From: CAZLBC01 sp964557575
GTDB taxonomy: Bacteria > Planctomycetota > Phycisphaerae > SM23-33
Assembly: GCA_964557575.1 (NCBI GenBank)
Contig: CAZLBC010000149.1
Coordinates: 1 to 7,809, forward strand
Direction of reading: 5' to 3'
DNA length: 7,809 nucleotides
Positions 4,252 to 7,809 of the stretch are shown in pieces; positions within the stretch are counted from its first letter, which is position 1; every line of letters starts with the position of its first letter. The notes beneath the pieces were generated by a model. That model did not search any database. It saw only the letters and a list, made by a program, of their open reading frames with translations, and was not told the DNA's origin. The position numbers and the translations under genes are program-made.

Positions 4252-5513
4252 AGAACACCGCCGTTGCCGGCGCGGCCTCATTCGCCGGGATACACTTCGC
4301 CGCCGGGCGGGTCCGGGGCGCCAACGACCGCCTCGGCGTCGGATACATCGGCTGCGGGGGCCGGGCGGGGGCCCACATGCGCATGGTCCAGATCCTCCGC
4401 GATAAGCAGAAGGAGCCCGTAGACCCGGTCGCCGCGTGCGACGTCTACCGCCCCCGGATGGAACGGGCCGCGAAGCGCTGCAAGATACCGAAGAGCTACA
4501 TGGACCACCGTGAGCTTCTCGCCGACGCGAGCGTCGACGTCGTCTGCATTGCCACGCCCGATCACAACCACGGCCGGCAGGCCGTCGACGCGGTGAAGGC
4601 CGGCAAGCATGTCTACTGCGAGAAACCGGTGAGCCACTGGAGCCAGTTCGTCGTCACCAAGCAGCTCGCGCGGGCCGTCGCCGACGCGGATTGCGCCTTC
4701 CAGCTCGGCTCGCAGGCGATGAGCGATCCCGTATGGCACCAGATGAAAAAACTGGTCGCCGACGGCCTGATCGGCAAGCCCCTCTACGCGGAGACCGGGT
4801 TTTTCCGGATCGGCGACTGGGGCGAGCGGGGCATGCGGATCGACGACCCGAAGGCGAAGCCGGGCCCGGACCTCGACTGGAAGGGGTGGCTCGGCGACCG
4901 GCCGGCGGTGCCGCACACCGTCGATCGCCAGTTCCGCTGGCGGCTGTTCATGGATTACGCCGGGGGGCCGGTGACGGACCTCTATCCCCACTGCATGACG
5001 CAGATCGTCGACATACTCGGCGTGGGCTTCCCGGAACGGGTGGTGGCCACCGGCGGCATTCACCGCTACGACTACGAACTCAGGGAGGTGCCGGACACCT
5101 TCAGCCTCCTCGCCGATTACCCCGAGAAGGTGACCATCTCGGTCAACGGGACGCAGGGCAACGACTTCAACACGCCGTCCGGAAAGCGCGGGGCCGGCCA
5201 GCGGATGCCCTATATCCGGGGATGGGACGGCACCCTGTTCATCGAAAAGAACAACAAGGAGATCGTGTTCTTTCCCGTCAGGAAGAAGGGAGCCAAGAAA
5301 CCCCGGCGCATCGCCATCGAGGGCGGCGAGGACAACGTCCGCCACTGGAAGAATCTCCTCGACTGCGCGCGGGGCACCATACAACGGGACGCGTTGTACA
5401 GCCCGATGGACCTCGCCTTTCGCACCCAGACCGCCCTCCAGATGGCCGTCCTGGGCTGGAAAGAGGGAAAAGTGGCCCGGTTTGATCAAGATAAGCAGGA
5501 AATCGTGCTGTAA
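4194..5513 (+). CDS. Tat-exported Gfo/Idh/MocA family oxidoreductase
   Basis: A 439-residue NAD(P)-dependent dehydrogenase, probably acting on a sugar, inositol or similar polyol; the exact substrate is not readable. A twin-arginine signal SRRRFMK (14-20) is followed by a hydrophobic segment to about residue 38, so it is exported folded, with cofactor bound. The Rossmann loop GCGGRAG is at 53-59, the mid-domain IATPDHNHG at 119-127, and the family signature YCEKPVSHW at 141-149. The C-terminal substrate domain includes DYAGGPVTDLYPHCMTQ (254-270), and WKNLLDCARG (385-394) precedes the final helix. The ATG at 4194 has an excellent AAGGAG with about 7-nt spacing. The same frame is open further upstream (to 3756), but that part is antisense-free overlap with the DUF6807 gene and not protein-like. 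Probably co-transcribed with that gene, which it overlaps by 58 bp. Confidence 0.92.
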   Translation: MQPANTENTNAGTSRRRFMKNTAVAGAASFAGIHFAAGRVRGANDRLGVGYIGCGGRAGAHMRMVQILRDKQKEPVDPVAACDVYRPRMERAAKRCKIPKSYMDHRELLADASVDVVCIATPDHNHGRQAVDAVKAGKHVYCEKPVSHWSQFVVTKQLARAVADADCAFQLGSQAMSDPVWHQMKKLVADGLIGKPLYAETGFFRIGDWGERGMRIDDPKAKPGPDLDWKGWLGDRPAVPHTVDRQFRWRLFMDYAGGPVTDLYPHCMTQIVDILGVGFPERVVATGGIHRYDYELREVPDTFSLLADYPEKVTISVNGTQGNDFNTPSGKRGAGQRMPYIRGWDGTLFIEKNNKEIVFFPVRKKGAKKPRRIAIEGGEDNVRHWKNLLDCARGTIQRDALYSPMDLAFRTQTALQMAVLGWKEGKVARFDQDKQEIVL

Positions 5514-5528
5514 CGGTCCGCAAAGCCT

Positions 5529-5557
5529 TTGACAAAACGGGGATTTTCACCTATATA
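5529..5557 (+). promoter_or_regulatory. pckG promoter
   Basis: A perfect TTGACA (5529-5534), 17 bp, then TATATA (5552-5557). Transcription would start near 5564, leaving a leader of about 113 nt before the ATG. The -10 lies in the left arm of an inverted repeat (TATATA-rich arms around CCGCCGC/GCGGCGG), so a protein bound there would compete with polymerase. Confidence 0.75.
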
Positions 5558-5631
5558 TACCGCCGCCCGGTTACCGCGGCGGATATATATGCGCCTTTCC
5601 GAGAAAGGCGGGCGCGTTCGCAGGGAACGCG
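5552..5631 (+). promoter_or_regulatory. Structured pckG leader with three consecutive hairpins
   Basis: Hairpin 1: CCGCCGC (5560-5566) with GCGGCGG (5576-5582), 9-nt loop. In DNA it extends outward by TATATA on both sides with a one-base offset. Hairpin 2: CGCCTTTC (5592-5599) with GAAAGGCG (5603-5610), loop CGA (or 7 bp with a 5-nt loop). Hairpin 3: CGCGTTC (5613-5619) with GAACGCG (5625-5631), 5-nt loop. All stems are perfect. Hairpin 1 spans the predicted transcription start and is probably an operator. Hairpins 2 and 3 would lie in the mRNA, about 35 nt or more before the Shine-Dalgarno. None is followed by a U-run. I do not recognise a known riboswitch class. Confidence 0.5.
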
Positions 5632-5676
5632 ACAACTTCATAATCCCGGTGCACCCCGACAAGCAGAGGAGATGGC

Positions 5677-7545
5677 ATGGACTCTACGGTCGAAACCGTA
5701 CTGAAGGCGAAAATGGACGATACGAGCTTCGCGAAGCTCGCGGCGATCGAAAACGACGAGGTGTTCGCCTTCGTGGCCGAGGCGGCGGAACTGTGCGATC
5801 CGGACCGCATGGTGGTCTGCGACGATTCCGCCGAGGATATCGCGTGGATCAGGCAGCAGGCGATCGACAACGGCGAGGAAAAGCCGCTCGCCATAGAAGG
5901 CCATACCGCCCACTTCGACGGCTACTACGACCAGGCGCGGAAAAAGGAAGTCACCAAGTACCTGGTTCCCGCCGACGAAGAACTCGACCCCAAGCTCAAC
6001 CAGGTCGACCGCGAGGAGGGGCTCGCCGAGATGAATGCGCTGCAGGAGGGGGCGTACCGGGGGCGGACGGCCTACGTGCGGTTCTTCTGCCTCGGCCCGA
6101 CCGGCTCGGTATTCGCCATACCCTGCCTGCAGATCACTGATTCCGCCTACGTCGCGCACAGCGAGGACCTGCTCTACCGCAACGGCTACGAGGAGTTCAA
6201 GCGGCAGCCGAAGAACGTGGAGTTCTTCAGATTCCGCCACGCCACCGGCGAAGTCGACGAGCGGATGACCTCTATGCATCCCGACAAGAACCGGGTGTAC
6301 ATGGACCACACCCGCAACACCGTCTACTCGGTCAATACCCAGTACGCCGGCAACACGGTGGGGCTCAAGAAGCTCTCGCTCCGCCTCGCGATCCGCAAGG
6401 CCGACCGCGAGGGCTGGCTGGCCGAGCACATGTTCATCATGCGGTCCAACGGCCCCGGCGGCAGAAAGACCTATTTCTGCGGCGCGTTTCCCAGCGCGTG
6501 CGGCAAGACCTCCACCGCCATGATCCCGGGCGAGAACGTGGTCGGCGACGACCTGGCCTATTTCCGCGTCATCGACGGCGCGTTCAGGGCCGTGAACGTC
6601 GAAAGCGGCATCTTCGGGATCATCCGGGACGTCAATTCGCAGGACGACCCGGTTATCTGGGACGTGCTCCACAAGCCCGGCGAGGTGATCTTCGGCAACG
6701 TCCTGGTCAAGGACGGCACGCCCTACTGGCTGGGGATGGGCGAGGACATACCGTCGGAGGGTGAAAACTATTGCGGCCAGTGGCACGAGGGCATGATGGG
6801 CCCCGACGGCGCGGAGACCACGCCCAGCCACCGGAACGCCCGCTACACGATCAGGATCGACGACCTGGCCAACAAGGACCCGGACTGGGACCGGCCCGAC
6901 GGGCACGCCGTCAGCGGGCTGATCTACGGCGGCCGCGACAGCGACACCTCCGTGCCGGTCCGCGAGGCCTTCGGCTGGGAGCACGGCATCTGCACGATGG
7001 GCGCGATGCTGGAGTCCGAGACCACCGCCGCCACGATCGGGCAGGAGGGGGTCCGGAAGTGGAACGTCATGAGCAACATGGACTTCCTCTCCATGTCGGT
7101 GGGCAAGTACCTCAAGAACAACCTCGAGTTCGCCCGCGACGTTCCGCGCCCCCTGATCTTCGGCACGAATTACTTCCTGAAGAACGCGGACGGGAAGTAC
7201 CTCAACGGCATGCGGGACAAGTCGGTGTGGATCAAGTGGATGGAATTGCGGGCCAACGACGACGCCGCGGGCATCACGGCCCCCACCGGGATTATCCCCC
7301 GCTACGAGGATCTCCGGCAACTGTTCCGCGAGACGCTCGACAAGGAATACACCGAGGACGACTACGTCGAACAGTTCACCATCCGCATCCCCGAGTGGCT
7401 CGCCAAGCTCGACCGGATGGCGGAGATCTACGACACCGTCGACGACAAGCCGCAGGCAATGGTCGACCAGATGGCGGCCCAGCGGGAGCGGCTCGAAGCG
7501 CTCCGGGCCGAGAAGGGCGATTACGTCTCCCCGCTCGACCTGTAG
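5677..7545 (+). CDS. pckG: Phosphoenolpyruvate carboxykinase (GTP)
   Basis: A 622-residue GTP-type PEPCK, the expected size. It interconverts oxaloacetate plus GTP with PEP, CO2 and GDP in the cytosol, linking the TCA cycle to gluconeogenesis or, in fermenters, fixing CO2. The kinase-1 loop FPSACGKTSTAM (271-282) includes the Cys (275) typical of the GTP class; Ser279 replaces the usual Asn. The metal-binding kinase-2 motif VVGDDLAYF is at 288-296. YGGRDSDTSVPVREAFGW (417-434) and the lid region AMLESETTAA (443-452) follow the family order. GTNYFLKNADGKYL (496-509) and KWMELRANDDA (520-530) match the nucleotide-binding C-terminal part. The ATG at 5677 has GAGGAG 5 nt upstream. An out-of-frame ATG at 5672 overlaps it. 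Transcription is from its own strong promoter through a hairpin-rich leader. No clear terminator follows. Confidence 0.96.
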   Translation: MDSTVETVLKAKMDDTSFAKLAAIENDEVFAFVAEAAELCDPDRMVVCDDSAEDIAWIRQQAIDNGEEKPLAIEGHTAHFDGYYDQARKKEVTKYLVPADEELDPKLNQVDREEGLAEMNALQEGAYRGRTAYVRFFCLGPTGSVFAIPCLQITDSAYVAHSEDLLYRNGYEEFKRQPKNVEFFRFRHATGEVDERMTSMHPDKNRVYMDHTRNTVYSVNTQYAGNTVGLKKLSLRLAIRKADREGWLAEHMFIMRSNGPGGRKTYFCGAFPSACGKTSTAMIPGENVVGDDLAYFRVIDGAFRAVNVESGIFGIIRDVNSQDDPVIWDVLHKPGEVIFGNVLVKDGTPYWLGMGEDIPSEGENYCGQWHEGMMGPDGAETTPSHRNARYTIRIDDLANKDPDWDRPDGHAVSGLIYGGRDSDTSVPVREAFGWEHGICTMGAMLESETTAATIGQEGVRKWNVMSNMDFLSMSVGKYLKNNLEFARDVPRPLIFGTNYFLKNADGKYLNGMRDKSVWIKWMELRANDDAAGITAPTGIIPRYEDLRQLFRETLDKEYTEDDYVEQFTIRIPEWLAKLDRMAEIYDTVDDKPQAMVDQMAAQRERLEALRAEKGDYVSPLDL

Positions 7546-7614
7546 ACGGTTTCTTTTGTAGCGTGCGTTATGAAATGCGGGCTCGCCCGTCGTGGAAGAT
7601 GTCGGGCAGTTGTC

Positions 7615-7642
7615 TTGCAATGCGTTTCAATCGCTATACGAT
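7615..7642 (+). promoter_or_regulatory. tRNA-Leu promoter
   Basis: TTGCAA (7615-7620), 16 bp, then TACGAT (7637-7642), with the tRNA starting at 7658. It has the same -35 and spacing as the tRNA-Arg promoter and shares the 9-mer GTCTTGCAA. A TATACG reading of the -10 would shorten the spacer to 14 bp and is less likely. Confidence 0.55.
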
Positions 7643-7657
7643 ACAAGTGTGAAAGCG

Positions 7658-7743
7658 GCCGGAGTGGCGGAATCGGCAGACGCGCGGGATTCAAAATCCC
7701 GTGAGGGAAACCCCTCGTGAGAGTTCGAGTCTCTCCTCCGGCA
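7658..7743 (+). tRNA. tRNA-Leu (anticodon CAA)
   Basis: An 86-nt class II tRNA with a perfect GCCGGAG/CTCCGGC acceptor stem. The anticodon stem CGGGA/TCCCG encloses loop TTCAAAA, so the anticodon is CAA and reads UUG. A long variable arm (GAGG...CCTC) is present, as expected for Leu. The T arm is GAGAG-TTCGAGT-CTCTC and the discriminator is A. CCA is not encoded. No duplicated 3' end is seen in the remaining 66 bases. Confidence 0.96.
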
Positions 7744-7809
7744 GTATGATGGGGGAACCGTTGGCAGACACATGACGACACGACGCCACGTGTTTGCCCG
7801 TGTGCGAGA

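Noticed and set aside
4278..5489. 403-codon minus-strand frame opposite the oxidoreductase
   Set aside because: Antisense shadow of a well-supported Gfo/Idh/MocA gene; its Val/Asp/His/Pro-rich composition is typical of such frames.
7575..7612. Terminator after pckG
   Set aside because: Only short stems (CGGG/CCCG, GCCCG/CGGGC) with poor loops and no following T-run; not convincing.
5638..7620. 660-codon minus-strand frame opposite pckG
   Set aside because: It mirrors the codon pattern of pckG, has no domain I recognise and no ribosome binding site; GC-rich antisense shadow.
7521..7781. 86-codon minus-strand ORF at the right end
   Set aside because: It runs antisense through tRNA-Leu and its promoter; tRNA palindromes readily give such open frames.
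1..7809. CRISPR array or tandem repeats
   Set aside because: Reading through the window shows no regularly spaced direct repeats; the only notable direct repeat is the two-copy tRNA-Arg end.

Overview
The window is high-GC bacterial chromosomal DNA. Hand counts give about 65-68% G+C in the genes, against about 54% for positions 2701-3000. The gene set suggests a member of the PVC group, for example Kiritimatiellota, Lentisphaerota or Planctomycetota. The clues are a Tat-exported Gfo/Idh/MocA oxidoreductase behind a secreted DUF6807 (PmoA-like) protein, plus a GTP-dependent PEP carboxykinase. The lineage is an inference; no marker here fixes it.

Layout from left to right. (1) Positions 1-82 hold a 15-bp palindrome and a 17-bp-stem hairpin, followed by a short-chain dehydrogenase on the + strand with no Shine-Dalgarno, possibly leaderless. 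(2) Convergent to it lies a minus-strand umuDC operon (translesion polymerase V). umuC and umuD overlap by a GTGA, and umuC runs 50 bp into the dehydrogenase gene. The UmuD-like protein lacks its cleavage site and both residues of the Ser-Lys dyad. (3) Positions 2437-2590 hold overlapping divergent promoters, a possible 21-codon ORF with a perfect AGGAGG, and the tRNA-Arg(TCG) promoter. (4) tRNA-Arg(TCG) is followed by a short, lower-GC insert. It is bounded by a second copy of the tRNA 3' end, the signature of att-site integration at a tRNA gene. It carries one small ORF with a good ribosome binding site. (5) Next come the DUF6807 protein and the Tat-exported oxidoreductase, which overlap and probably form an operon acting on envelope or extracellular carbohydrate-like substrates. 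(6) pckG follows, driven by a near-consensus promoter and a leader with three consecutive hairpins. (7) tRNA-Leu(CAA) closes the window, with nothing recognised in the last 66 bases.

The genes form separate units: DNA damage tolerance (umuDC), periplasmic catabolism (DUF6807 plus oxidoreductase), gluconeogenesis or anaplerosis (pckG) and two tRNAs. The observations most worth checking are the apparently dead UmuD, the tRNA-Arg att-like duplication with its miniature cargo, and the structured pckG leader.
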